DNA of 40,396 bases, taken from contig JAZQCM010000027.1 in assembly GCA_045546275.1 (NCBI GenBank), positions 1 through 40,396 on the forward strand. Reading direction: 5' to 3'. The position numbers and the translations under genes are program-made. Shown one piece after another: positions 23,573 through 32,064 of this stretch (positions are counted from its first letter, which is position 1; every line of letters begins with the position of its first letter). The notes beneath the pieces were generated by a model, which saw only the letters and a list, made by a program, of their open reading frames with translations, had not been told where the DNA came from and did not search any database. This DNA is from RGIG1927 sp045546275 (lineage in GTDB: Bacteria > Bacillota > Clostridia > UMGS1883).

Positions 23573-25000
23573 ATGCGCCTTGAAAAAGTGCTTGAAAATA
23601 CCGCTGCCTCATTTAATGAACAGCAAGGGCAGATTGAAATAAGCGATATTGTGTACGACTCGCGCCGTGTTTCAAAGGGGTCACTCTTTGTGGCGGTTAA
23701 AGGCTTTAAAAGCGACGGGCACAAATTTATAGCGCAGGCTGTCAAAATGGGTGCAAGCGTTGTTGTGGGCGAGGATGAGTGCAATGCAGATAACTACATC
23801 CGTGTGCCCGATTCCAGAAAGTTTTTGGCAATAGCTTCCTCTAACTTTTTTAATAAAAGTGCCCAAAGGCTTAAAATTGTGGGCATTACAGGCACAAACG
23901 GCAAAACAACCGTGAGCTATCTTATTAAGCAGATACTTGAAATGAAGGGCTGTAAGTGCGGTCTTATCGGCACAAATCAGATACTTATAGGCAATGATGC
24001 AATTGACTCCGAAAGAACAACCCCCGAATCGAGAGATTTGCATGAGCTTTTCATGAAAATGGAACAAAACGGCGCAGAATACGTTGTTATGGAGGTTTCA
24101 AGCCATTCGTTGGAATTGGACCGTGTTTACGGTATTGAGTTTGAAACAGCAGTTTTCACAAACCTTACCCAGGACCATCTTGATTTCCACGAAACAATGG
24201 ATAACTATGCCAAGGCTAAGGCAAAGCTTTTTACCATGAGTAAGCATGCGGCTGTAAATGCCGACGATGACTACAAAAATATTATGTGTGCAGATAGAGA
24301 GGATGTTGTAACCTACTCTATTGATAATCCGTCGTGCCTTTTAGCAACAGACATTAAAATGAGCGAGAGAGGAATTATTTTTGACACGAATTTCAATGGC
24401 GAAATGTCGAAAATAAGATTAGGCATACCCGGAAGATTTTCTGTTTATAATGCGTTAGCTGCTACTGCAGGTGTGCTTTCCATGGGCTTTAGCTTGTCCG
24501 ATGCGGAGCGTGGGTTAGTTCTTGCAAAGGGCGTTAAGGGAAGATTGGAGGTTGTTCCAACCCTTACACCCTACACAGTTGTGATTGACTACGCACACAC
24601 CCCCGACGGCTTGGAAAATGTTATAAAAGCGGTACGTGGCTTTGCAAAGGGCCGCGTTATTACCCTTTTTGGCTGTGGCGGTGACCGTGACAGAACAAAA
24701 AGACCTAAAATGGGCAAAATTGCGGAGCAGTTGAGCGATTTTTGTGTGGTAACAAGCGACAATCCCCGTACAGAGGAGCCCGAGAAAATAATTGACGACA
24801 TTTTAGAAGGCATGAAAAAGGACAGTCATTATGTGATTGTAAGCCGTAAGGATGCCATTGGCTATGCTCTTAGCATTGCAGAAGAAGGGGATGTTATTAT
24901 CCTTGCAGGTAAGGGGCACGAAACCTACCAGATTTTTAAGGATGGTACAATCCACTTTGATGAAAGAGAAATTGTGAAAGAGTTTTTATCAAACAAATGA
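23573..25000 (+). CDS. murE: UDP-MurNAc-tripeptide synthetase MurE, meso-DAP type
   Basis: 475 aa. P-loop 'GITGTNGKTTVSYL', substrate motif 'MEVSSHSLELDRV', and C-terminal 'SDNPRTEEP', whose DNPR is the established signature for adding meso-diaminopimelate rather than lysine. It acts after MurD in the cytoplasm. Start 23573 (MRLEKVLEN) is preferred over ATG 23567 because AAAGGA at 23557-23562 is then properly spaced. It follows the PBP gene and is directly followed by mraY; the usual murF between them is absent. Confidence 0.96.
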   Translation: MRLEKVLENTAASFNEQQGQIEISDIVYDSRRVSKGSLFVAVKGFKSDGHKFIAQAVKMGASVVVGEDECNADNYIRVPDSRKFLAIASSNFFNKSAQRLKIVGITGTNGKTTVSYLIKQILEMKGCKCGLIGTNQILIGNDAIDSERTTPESRDLHELFMKMEQNGAEYVVMEVSSHSLELDRVYGIEFETAVFTNLTQDHLDFHETMDNYAKAKAKLFTMSKHAAVNADDDYKNIMCADREDVVTYSIDNPSCLLATDIKMSERGIIFDTNFNGEMSKIRLGIPGRFSVYNALAATAGVLSMGFSLSDAERGLVLAKGVKGRLEVVPTLTPYTVVIDYAHTPDGLENVIKAVRGFAKGRVITLFGCGGDRDRTKRPKMGKIAEQLSDFCVVTSDNPRTEEPEKIIDDILEGMKKDSHYVIVSRKDAIGYALSIAEEGDVIILAGKGHETYQIFKDGTIHFDEREIVKEFLSNK

Positions 25001-25017
25001 TTTAAGGATGTGACGAA

Positions 25018-25968
25018 ATGAGTTGGGTTATTTCACTTGTGGCGGCATTTGTTATATCGGCTGTGGTAACACCACTGCTTATTCCCTTTTTAAGAAGATT
25101 AAAGTTCGGACAAATGATTTTAGAGGACGGCCCCACATGGCATGCAAAAAAACAGGGCACTCCCACCATGGGCGGCTTGGCGTTCATTTTTGCAATAGCT
25201 GCAGCATCGCTTCTGGTTACAAGAAGCGGTGAGGCAATTTACGTTCTTTTGTCGGGCGTTTTGTTTGGTGTGGTTGGATTTATTGACGACTATATTAAGG
25301 TTGTAAAAAAGAGAAACAAGGGCTTTTCCGCCTCGGCAAAGTTTGCTTGTCAGACTGTTATGGCGTTAGCTCTTGGAATTGTAGCATTTTTAGGCTCCGA
25401 TTGGGGTGTGAGAATACCCTTTGTTTCGGGCGAATTTGAAATTGGCTTATGGATAATACCCTTTGTGGCATTTGTGTTTTTGGCAACCACAAACAGTGTA
25501 AACCTTACCGACGGCATTGACGGCTTGGCAAGTAGTGTAAGTGCAGTTTGTGCGCTTTTCTTTATGGCTTCGGCAACAAAAATCGGAAACGGTGCAGTAA
25601 GCGTTGTAATGGCTTCTGTGGTGGGTGCACTTTTAGGCTTTTTAATTTACAACTTTTTCCCTGCAAAGGTTTTCATGGGGGACACAGGCTCGCTTTTCTT
25701 GGGCGGTATCCTCACAGGGGCATCGGTTATTTTGGGAATGGAGTTTTCCATTATTATTGCAGGCTTCATCTTCCTTATGGAAGCTGTAAGCGTTATGATT
25801 CAGGTTACTTATTTTAAGAAAACAAAGAAGAGATTTTTCAAGATGGCACCGCTTCATCACCACTTTGAAATGTGTGGCTGGAAGGAAACAAAGATTGTTG
25901 GTGTGTTCACATTGATTACTTTGGTTTTGTGTGTTATCTGTTATGTGGGATTAATTGTGAAAGGATAA
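25018..25968 (+). CDS. mraY: Phospho-N-acetylmuramoyl-pentapeptide-transferase MraY
   Basis: 316 aa with about ten membrane helices. The family motifs 'GTPTMGGLAF', 'GFIDDYIKVVKKRNKG', 'NSVNLTDGIDGLA', 'FMGDTGSLFLGG' and 'PLHHHFEMCGW' are present, including the Mg-binding acidic residues. It forms lipid I on the inner membrane face from UDP-MurNAc-pentapeptide and undecaprenyl phosphate. It lies 17 bp after murE and 6 bp before ftsW. Confidence 0.98.
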   Translation: MSWVISLVAAFVISAVVTPLLIPFLRRLKFGQMILEDGPTWHAKKQGTPTMGGLAFIFAIAAASLLVTRSGEAIYVLLSGVLFGVVGFIDDYIKVVKKRNKGFSASAKFACQTVMALALGIVAFLGSDWGVRIPFVSGEFEIGLWIIPFVAFVFLATTNSVNLTDGIDGLASSVSAVCALFFMASATKIGNGAVSVVMASVVGALLGFLIYNFFPAKVFMGDTGSLFLGGILTGASVILGMEFSIIIAGFIFLMEAVSVMIQVTYFKKTKKRFFKMAPLHHHFEMCGWKETKIVGVFTLITLVLCVICYVGLIVKG

Positions 25969-25974
25969 TTTTAA

Positions 25975-27135
25975 ATGGCAGGAAAAGCTGAAAACAACGT
26001 TTTAAAGCTTAATACAAAAAAGATAAAGGGCAAGATTGATGTTGACTTTACCCTTTTGTTTACTGTGCTTGTTTTGCTCACAATGGGGCTTACAATGGTT
26101 TTTTCAACCTCAAGTGCGGCAAACATGATGACAGGTGACGTTTATGTGCCAATTATAAAGCAGGCGGCATTGTCGGGTGTGGGTCTCATTGTTATGTTCT
26201 TGCTTTCAAGAATTAACTACAGGATTTTAAAGCCATTTTCCACACTTTTTTACATTATTATTCTTATTGTAATGTTTCTTGTTGGTGTGATTGGTATTGC
26301 ATCTCACGGTGCGGTAAGACAAATCAGCTTAGGCTCCTTTGGTAGTATTCAGCCGTCGGAGTTTTCAAAGTATATTATGATTTTGTGGCTGGCAATGCGT
26401 TTTTCCTCAATGGGCAAGGCCGAGCTTAACACATGGCGTGAGTTTGGCATTACCATTGGCGGTGTGGGCATTGTGGTGGCAGAATGTCTTATTCTTCAGC
26501 GCCATGCCTCGGGTGCAATCATTCACCTTCTTGTTGGTGTGGCTATGATTGTGGCGGCAGGTGTTGACTGGAAAAAGCTTATCCCCGTTGGCATAGCAGG
26601 TGTTGGTGCAATGGGTCTTGTAATTGCAACAACAGGCTTTCGAATGGGCAGAATTATGAGCTTTTTTGTGCGTGGTACTGACCTTCAGGGTGCTGACTGG
26701 CAGTCCACACAGTCACTTTACGCTGTGGGAAGCGGCGGTCTTTTCGGCTTGGGTCTTGGTAACAGCCGTCAGAAATATTCCTACCTTCCCGAAGCGGAAA
26801 ACGACTACATATTTGCCATTGTTTGCGAGGAATTGGGCTTTATTGGTGCACTTATAATTATTATTTTGTTCTGCATACTCATCTGGAGAGGCATAAGCAT
26901 TGCCCTTGAATGCAAGGACGCTTTCGGTACTCACCTTGCCTTTGGTATTACGGTGCTTATCGGCTTCCAGGTTTTGATAAACATGTGCGTTGTGCTGCAC
27001 CTTATTCCCTCAACAGGCATGCAGCTTCCTTTATTCAGCTCGGGTGGCTCGTCGGTTGTGGCGGTTCTGGGCGGCTTTGGGGTGCTTTTAAGCATATCAA
27101 GGGAAAATATGAAAAATTCCAAAGGTGGGGTTTAA
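25975..27135 (+). CDS. ftsW: Peptidoglycan glycosyltransferase FtsW (SEDS family)
   Basis: 386 aa with about ten helices and SEDS signatures such as 'GAVRQISLGSFGSIQPSEFSK' (GxxRWIxLG.. QPSE), 'YAVGSGGLFGLGLGNSRQKY' and 'LIPSTGMQLPLFSSGGSS'. SEDS proteins polymerise lipid II with a partner class B PBP, here the PASTA-PBP encoded upstream. The paralogue SpoVE is equally similar, but position in dcw favours FtsW. Its TAA abuts the murG ATG. Confidence 0.94.
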   Translation: MAGKAENNVLKLNTKKIKGKIDVDFTLLFTVLVLLTMGLTMVFSTSSAANMMTGDVYVPIIKQAALSGVGLIVMFLLSRINYRILKPFSTLFYIIILIVMFLVGVIGIASHGAVRQISLGSFGSIQPSEFSKYIMILWLAMRFSSMGKAELNTWREFGITIGGVGIVVAECLILQRHASGAIIHLLVGVAMIVAAGVDWKKLIPVGIAGVGAMGLVIATTGFRMGRIMSFFVRGTDLQGADWQSTQSLYAVGSGGLFGLGLGNSRQKYSYLPEAENDYIFAIVCEELGFIGALIIIILFCILIWRGISIALECKDAFGTHLAFGITVLIGFQVLINMCVVLHLIPSTGMQLPLFSSGGSSVVAVLGGFGVLLSISRENMKNSKGGV

Positions 27136-28236
27136 ATGAGAGTACTTTTAACAGGTGGCGGAACTGCAGGGCATATTAACCCTGCAATTGCTGTTGCAAA
27201 ATATATTCAGGAAAAAGAGCCTGAGAGCGAATTCCTTTTTATCGGCACGGAGCGAGGCTTGGAAAAAACCCTTGTGCCCCGTGAAGGCTTTCAAATTGAA
27301 TTTGTTAAGGTTATGGGGTTAAGACGAAAAATAACCCTTGAAAACTTAAAGGTTTTGGCGCAGTTTGTCACAAGTAAGATTGAGGCAAGGAAAATTGTTG
27401 ACCAATTTAAGCCCGATGTTGTTATTGCAACAGGCGGCTATGCCTGCACACCTGCGGTTTATGCGGCAAAAAAAAGAAAAATCCCCGTAATTTTGCACGA
27501 GCAGAATGTGTATCCGGGTCTTGCAATTAAAATGCTTGCCAAAAAGGCAGACATTACCGCAATAAGCTTTCCCGAAACGGAAAAGCTTGTGGAAGCAAAT
27601 GCCTGCGCTCTTACAGGCAACCCCTTAAGACCAAACCTTTTTGAAAAAACCGAAAAAAGTGCGGTTTTGAATGAATACGGCTTTGACGACAAGCCTTTGG
27701 TGCTTTTCTTTGGCGGCTCTTTGGGCGCTGAAAGAATGAACGATGCGTTAATAGGCATGATTGAAGAAGGCTTTGACAATTTTAACCTTATTGCCGCAAC
27801 AGGCGAAAAGCATTATGAGGGCATTGTAAAAAGGCTTGAAGAAAAGGGTGTTGACTTTGAAAAAATGCCCAACGTTAAGCTTTTGCCCTATATTTACAAC
27901 ATGAACGCAGTTTTGGGCAATGCGGACTTAGCGGTTTGCAGAGCAGGTGCAATTACAATAAGTGAGCTTAATGCACTTGGCAAGGCGTCGCTTTTAATTC
28001 CAAGCCCTTATGTTGCTCATAACCATCAGGAGCAAAATGCAAGATACCTTGAAGACATGGGCGCTGCAAAAATACTTTTGGAAAAGGATTTGTCGGCAAA
28101 GAGCTTAAAAGAAAATATTACAACCATGCTTTCTGACAAAGAGGCGCTTAAGCTCATGCGTGAAAATTCCGAAAAAATGGGACAGAAAAACGCTTGCGAA
28201 AAAATTTATCAGCTTGTTAAAAAGCTTACCCAATGA
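27136..28236 (+). CDS. murG: UDP-GlcNAc:lipid I N-acetylglucosaminyltransferase MurG
   Basis: 366 aa GT-B enzyme. N-terminal glycine loop 'LLTGGGTAGHINPAIAVA', 'ATGGYACTPAVYAAKK', second loop 'FGGSLGAERMND', and nucleotide-sugar site 'VCRAGAITISELNALGKASLLIP'. It converts lipid I to lipid II at the cytoplasmic face. It starts one base after the ftsW stop, with AAAGGTGGGG as SD inside ftsW. Confidence 0.97.
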   Translation: MRVLLTGGGTAGHINPAIAVAKYIQEKEPESEFLFIGTERGLEKTLVPREGFQIEFVKVMGLRRKITLENLKVLAQFVTSKIEARKIVDQFKPDVVIATGGYACTPAVYAAKKRKIPVILHEQNVYPGLAIKMLAKKADITAISFPETEKLVEANACALTGNPLRPNLFEKTEKSAVLNEYGFDDKPLVLFFGGSLGAERMNDALIGMIEEGFDNFNLIAATGEKHYEGIVKRLEEKGVDFEKMPNVKLLPYIYNMNAVLGNADLAVCRAGAITISELNALGKASLLIPSPYVAHNHQEQNARYLEDMGAAKILLEKDLSAKSLKENITTMLSDKEALKLMRENSEKMGQKNACEKIYQLVKKLTQ

Positions 28237-28289
28237 CAAAAATTCACCTTCTGCATAGTATGTATTGAACTTTGCAGGAGGTGTATAGC

Positions 28290-29537
28290 TTGAAATACAT
28301 TGTCAGAGGAGATAAACCACTTGAGGGACTTGTGAGGATACAGGGGGCAAAAAACAGCGTGCTCCCAATTCTTGCGGCAAGTCTTCTTGCCTCGGATAAA
28401 TGTGAAATTTACGATTGCCCGCATTTAAGCGATGTGGACATAACGCTGGAAATATTAAAAAGCCTTGGCTGTGAGGTAGAGTTTATTGAGGATAGGGTTA
28501 AAATCGACTCCTCAAATGCTTTTATGTGCGAAATTCCCGAAAATTTAATGCGGAGGCTACGCAGCTCCATTGTGTTTTTAGGGGCGGTAACCATGAAAAT
28601 GGGCAAGGCAAGGGTGACAATGCCCGGCGGATGCCTTTTGGGAGAAAGACCTATTGATTTGCACTTAAAAGCTCTAAAACAGCTTGGTATTAAAATTAAA
28701 GAAGAGGGCGGTTTTATTGAAACCGATGCCTCAAACGCCCATCCGGCGCAGGTGCATTTAGCCTTCCCCAGTGTGGGAGCAACGGAAAACACCATACTTG
28801 CGGCGGTTAAAATTAAGGGCGAAAGTGTGATTACAAACGCTGCCAGAGAGCCTGAAATTGTGGACTTGGTTAACTTTTTGAACTTAATGGGCGCAAAAAT
28901 TGAGGGCGAAGGCTCGGGCACCATACATATAGAGGGGGTTGCCTCCTTAAAGGGTATAAGCTACAGAATTATACCCGACAGGATTGTGGCCACAACCTTT
29001 ATGTGTGCGGCAATGGCAACCGGTGGCGAAATTGAAATTGAAAATATTAAAGCAAGCCATCTTACGGCTATAACAAATGAGCTTCGGGAGGAAGGGGCAA
29101 GGATTGAGTTTTTCGGCGACCGGGGCTACATTCGTGCGCCAAGAAAAATTAAGGGCGCATCGGTTATTAAAACAATGCCCTACCCCGGCTTTCCCACAGA
29201 CGCACAAAGCGTGTTCCTTCCCCATCTTACAAAGGCGGAGGGCACCAGCGTGATTGTGGAAAACATTTTTGAAAACAGGTTCAAAACTGTTTCGGAGCTT
29301 AATCTTATGGGCGCAGACATTGTGACCGAGGGCAGAAGCGCCATTATCCGCGGGGACAGAATTTTGAAGGGCGCTCATGTGTATGCACCGGATTTAAGGG
29401 GCGGTGCGGCACTTTTGGTGGCAGCACTTAGTGCACAGGGCGAAAGCATTGTGGAGGACGAGGGCCACATTGTACGTGGCTATGAAAATATAGACAAAAG
29501 CCTTAAAAGGCTTGGAGCTGATATAAGGGTGGAGTAA
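28290..29537 (+). CDS. murA: UDP-N-acetylglucosamine 1-carboxyvinyltransferase MurA (TTG start)
   Basis: 415 aa. 'IQGAKNSVLPILAASLLA' at the N-terminus and catalytic Cys115 in 'MPGGCLLGERPIDLH', the fosfomycin-sensitive form. It transfers enolpyruvate to UDP-GlcNAc, the first committed step of peptidoglycan synthesis. The start is TTG at 28290, chosen because GCAGGAGGTG lies 6 nt upstream and the protein then begins with the conserved 'MKYIVRGDKPLEG'; a TTG at 28272 would place the SD inside the gene. It lies between murG and divIB. Confidence 0.96.
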   Translation: MKYIVRGDKPLEGLVRIQGAKNSVLPILAASLLASDKCEIYDCPHLSDVDITLEILKSLGCEVEFIEDRVKIDSSNAFMCEIPENLMRRLRSSIVFLGAVTMKMGKARVTMPGGCLLGERPIDLHLKALKQLGIKIKEEGGFIETDASNAHPAQVHLAFPSVGATENTILAAVKIKGESVITNAAREPEIVDLVNFLNLMGAKIEGEGSGTIHIEGVASLKGISYRIIPDRIVATTFMCAAMATGGEIEIENIKASHLTAITNELREEGARIEFFGDRGYIRAPRKIKGASVIKTMPYPGFPTDAQSVFLPHLTKAEGTSVIVENIFENRFKTVSELNLMGADIVTEGRSAIIRGDRILKGAHVYAPDLRGGAALLVAALSAQGESIVEDEGHIVRGYENIDKSLKRLGADIRVE

Positions 29538-29539
29538 GG

Positions 29540-30295
29540 ATGGAAGAAAAAAAGCGCAGAAAAGCTAAAAAGAAACGCACAATAAGACCGGGATGCCTAA
29601 TATCCTTTTTGCTTATTGTAACAAGCTTTGCAATAATGTTTTTAACCCCTTTGTTTAACGTGAGCGAAATTACCGTTACGGGAAACAGTAGGGTGAGCAC
29701 AGAAACCGTGATTGGTGCATCGGGGGTTGAGAGGGGCAAAAATGTGTTTTTGGTGAACACAAAAAATGCCGAAAGCAAGCTTAAAAGTGTGCAATATGTG
29801 GAAAACGCAAGGGTTAAACGAAAGCTCCCCGGCAAAATTGAAATTAAGCTTACTGAGGGTAAGGTTAAGGCGTATATTAATCATGGTGAAAATTTGGTGG
29901 GAATAAACCTTCAGGGAAAGACGCTTTGTTTTATTGACAAAGCGTCAAAAGAAGGCAATATTATGGTTATTTACGGGCTTACCGTTGAAGAAAACACCAC
30001 AGGCAAAGAGGTGAGGGTGAGCCAGAAGAAAAACTACAAAACGGCACTTGAGCTTATGAGCCTTTTTGAAAAAAACAAGCTTATTGACTCTATCACACAT
30101 CTTGATGTTTCAAACAATAACGACATTGCTTTCCGCTACAAGGACAACCTTAAAATTAAGCTTGGGGACATGAGCGATGTTGAGTATAAGTTTGCATATT
30201 TGGTGGAAATTATTGATTCTTTGGGCGAAAACCCCGAGGGACTTATTAACATGCAGAACACAGACAATATTGCATACAGAGCATCTATTGAGTAG
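29540..30295 (+). CDS. divIB: Cell division protein DivIB/FtsQ
   Basis: 251 aa. A basic cytoplasmic N-terminus, one membrane helix ('ISFLLIVTSFAIMFLTPLF'), then a POTRA domain opening 'VSEITVTGNSRVSTETVIGA' and a beta domain, the standard DivIB/FtsQ architecture. It stabilises the FtsL-DivIC complex at the septum. It begins two bases after the murA stop, with AAGG inside the preceding codons. No terminator separates it from ftsZ. Confidence 0.9.
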   Translation: MEEKKRRKAKKKRTIRPGCLISFLLIVTSFAIMFLTPLFNVSEITVTGNSRVSTETVIGASGVERGKNVFLVNTKNAESKLKSVQYVENARVKRKLPGKIEIKLTEGKVKAYINHGENLVGINLQGKTLCFIDKASKEGNIMVIYGLTVEENTTGKEVRVSQKKNYKTALELMSLFEKNKLIDSITHLDVSNNNDIAFRYKDNLKIKLGDMSDVEYKFAYLVEIIDSLGENPEGLINMQNTDNIAYRASIE

Positions 30296-30322
30296 AAAAA
30301 CCAAAAAAAATAAAATATTTGC

Positions 30323-30351
30323 TTGAATATGCGAAAACAATGTGCTATAAT
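30323..30351 (+). promoter_or_regulatory. ftsZ promoter
   Basis: TTGAAT (30323-30328), 17-bp spacer, TATAAT (30346-30351) with TGC directly before it (extended -10). It gives ftsZ its own strong transcription start within the cluster. Confidence 0.82.
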
Positions 30352-30406
30352 AAAGAAAATATAATGAAATAAATATGTATTTTTATGAATTAAGGGGGCT
30401 TTCCTT

Positions 30407-31468
30407 ATGAGAATGGAATATGCAGATGCAATGGATCTTGCACAGAAGTTAAAGGTAGTAGGCGTTGGCGGCGGCGGTAACAACGCTGTTAACAGAATGA
30501 TTGAAGCAGGTATTAAGGGTGTTGAATTTGTTTGTGTAAACACAGACAAGCAGGCGCTCCTTCGTTCACAGGCTTCACAGAAAATTCAGCTTGGCGACAA
30601 GCTTACAGGCGGCAAGGGTGCAGGCGGTAAGGCTGAAATCGGTAAAAAGGCAGCTGAAGAAACAAGAAACGAAGTAGAACAGGCTATTAAGGACGCTGAC
30701 ATGGTGTTTGTTGCTGCAGGTATGGGCGGCGGTACAGGTACAGGTGCAGCTCCCATTGTTGCAGGTATTGCTAAGGAGCTTGGCATTCTTACTGTTGGTA
30801 TTGTTACAAAGCCTTTCGCTTTCGAAGGTAAGAAGAGAATGACTCAGGCACTTCAGGGTATTGAAGAGCTTCGTAAGAATGTTGACACATTAATCGTTAT
30901 TCCTAACGACCGTCTTTTGGACATTTCTAACTCCAAGACAAGCCTTATGGACGCTTTCAAAACAGCGGACGAGGTTCTCCGTCAGGGTGTTCAGGGTATT
31001 TCCGACCTTATTACTGACACAGGTCTTATCAACGTTGACTTTGCCGACGTTACAACAGTTATGAAGGGTGCAGGCTATGCACACATGGGCATTGGCTCCG
31101 CTAAGGGCGAAGACAGAGCAGAGGTTGCTGCTAAGGCTGCTGTTGAAAGTGCTTTACTTGAAACAACAATCGACGGTGCTACAGGCGTACTTATCAACAT
31201 TACAGGTGGCGCTAACCTTAACCTTCTCGAAACAAATGCTGCAGCTCAGCTTATCGAAGACAGAGTAAGCGAAGATGCAACAGTTATCTTCGGTGCTTCT
31301 ATTGACGAATCCTTGGAAGACGAAATCAGAATTACTGTTATTGCTACAGGTCTTGACGGCGATGGTGCAAACGCAGTTAAGAAGGACGAGGCTAACCCCA
31401 TGGACGATTTCTTCGGCAACTTAATGAAGAACGAAGAAACAATCGAAGTTCCTAACTTTTTAAAGTAA
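30407..31468 (+). CDS. ftsZ: Cell division GTPase FtsZ
   Basis: 353 aa. GTP-binding 'VGVGGGGNNAVNRMI', tubulin signature 'GMGGGTGTGAAP', T7 loop 'GLINVDFADV', and the C-terminal conserved peptide 'IEVPNFLK', which binds FtsA/SepF-type partners. It polymerises into the Z-ring. Codon choice is visibly more restricted than in neighbours (many GCT, CTT, GGT, AAG), as expected for an abundant protein. AAGGGGG precedes the ATG; a second ATG two codons on is a minor alternative. The intrinsic C-terminal linker is short. Confidence 0.99.
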   Translation: MRMEYADAMDLAQKLKVVGVGGGGNNAVNRMIEAGIKGVEFVCVNTDKQALLRSQASQKIQLGDKLTGGKGAGGKAEIGKKAAEETRNEVEQAIKDADMVFVAAGMGGGTGTGAAPIVAGIAKELGILTVGIVTKPFAFEGKKRMTQALQGIEELRKNVDTLIVIPNDRLLDISNSKTSLMDAFKTADEVLRQGVQGISDLITDTGLINVDFADVTTVMKGAGYAHMGIGSAKGEDRAEVAAKAAVESALLETTIDGATGVLINITGGANLNLLETNAAAQLIEDRVSEDATVIFGASIDESLEDEIRITVIATGLDGDGANAVKKDEANPMDDFFGNLMKNEETIEVPNFLK

Positions 31469-31479
31469 TTTAAAAAATT

Positions 31480-31508
31480 AAAGGCATTGCGAAAGCAGTG
31501 CCTTTTTT
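31480..31508 (+). terminator. Intrinsic terminator after ftsZ
   Basis: 8-bp stem GGCATTGC/GCAGTGCC (one wobble) with GNRA loop GAAA and a T6 run. It ends the dcw cluster. Confidence 0.9.
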
Positions 31509-31565
31509 GTTTTGGTTTGAAAATCCACTGGGTTTTTTGGTATTCTTACAAAAAAGGGGGATTTT

Positions 31566-32006
31566 ATGAACACCAGAAAAATTATTTTGTATGAAAAGTA
31601 TTTTGAGCTTTCCGAGGACTTGACAAACGAGCAGTTCGGGAAGGTTTTGCGGGCAATAGGCAGCTTTTTTATTGATGGTGATGAAGGTGCGGTGGAAAGC
31701 TTTTCAAAGGATGAAAAAATCCTTTATAAAATGATGAAACAGGAGATAAAAGTTAACTTTGACAAGTATGATAAAATTTGCGAAAAACGCCGTAAGGCCG
31801 CGAAAATTGGGGTGGAGAAAAGAAAGCAAATTGAGCAAATGCTAACAAATGCGGGTAATAATAAGAATAATAATAAAAATAAAAACAGTAATAAAAATAA
31901 TAATATTAATATTAATAATAAAAGCAACTACGATTTTGACGAAATCGAAAGACTGGTTGCAGAGAGGCGAATGAAAGCACAGAAGCAGAATGAAATAACA
32001 CCTTGA
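31566..32006 (+). CDS. Orphan DUF6291 family protein with Asn/Lys-rich linker
   Basis: 146 aa. The N-terminal 90 residues ('ILYEKYFELSEDLTNEQFGK', 'YDKICEKRRKAAKIGVEKRK') match the DUF6291 pattern found in phage and mobile-element replication proteins. They are followed by a low-complexity Asn/Lys tract and a short charged tail. The SD AAGGGGG and an extended -10-like TGGTATTCT at 31538-31546 lie upstream. No other phage gene is nearby, so this is either a remnant or a domesticated gene. Function unknown. Confidence 0.7.
   Translation: MNTRKIILYEKYFELSEDLTNEQFGKVLRAIGSFFIDGDEGAVESFSKDEKILYKMMKQEIKVNFDKYDKICEKRRKAAKIGVEKRKQIEQMLTNAGNNKNNNKNKNSNKNNNININNKSNYDFDEIERLVAERRMKAQKQNEITP
31853..31925 (+). 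repeat. AAT/AAK low-complexity tract inside the DUF6291 gene
   Basis: About 73 bp consisting almost only of AAT, AAC, AAA, AAG and ATT codons and encoding Asn/Lys/Ile. The reading frame stays open across it. Such a microsatellite-like stretch can vary in length by slippage. Confidence 0.85.
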
Positions 32007-32030
32007 TTATTTAAAAATTGGTGGTATAAT
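32003..32030 (+). promoter_or_regulatory. Promoter of the HAD phosphatase gene
   Basis: TTGATT (32003-32008), 16-bp spacer, TATAAT (32025-32030) with TGG before it. The -35 overlaps the stop codon of the DUF6291 gene. Confidence 0.65.
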
Positions 32031-32064
32031 TAGTTTTAATAATCAAGAAAAAAGGATGAGCTTT

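Noticed and set aside
31566..32006. Prophage remnant based on the DUF6291 gene
   Set aside because: No integrase, terminase, capsid or attachment-site duplication is present; one gene is not enough.
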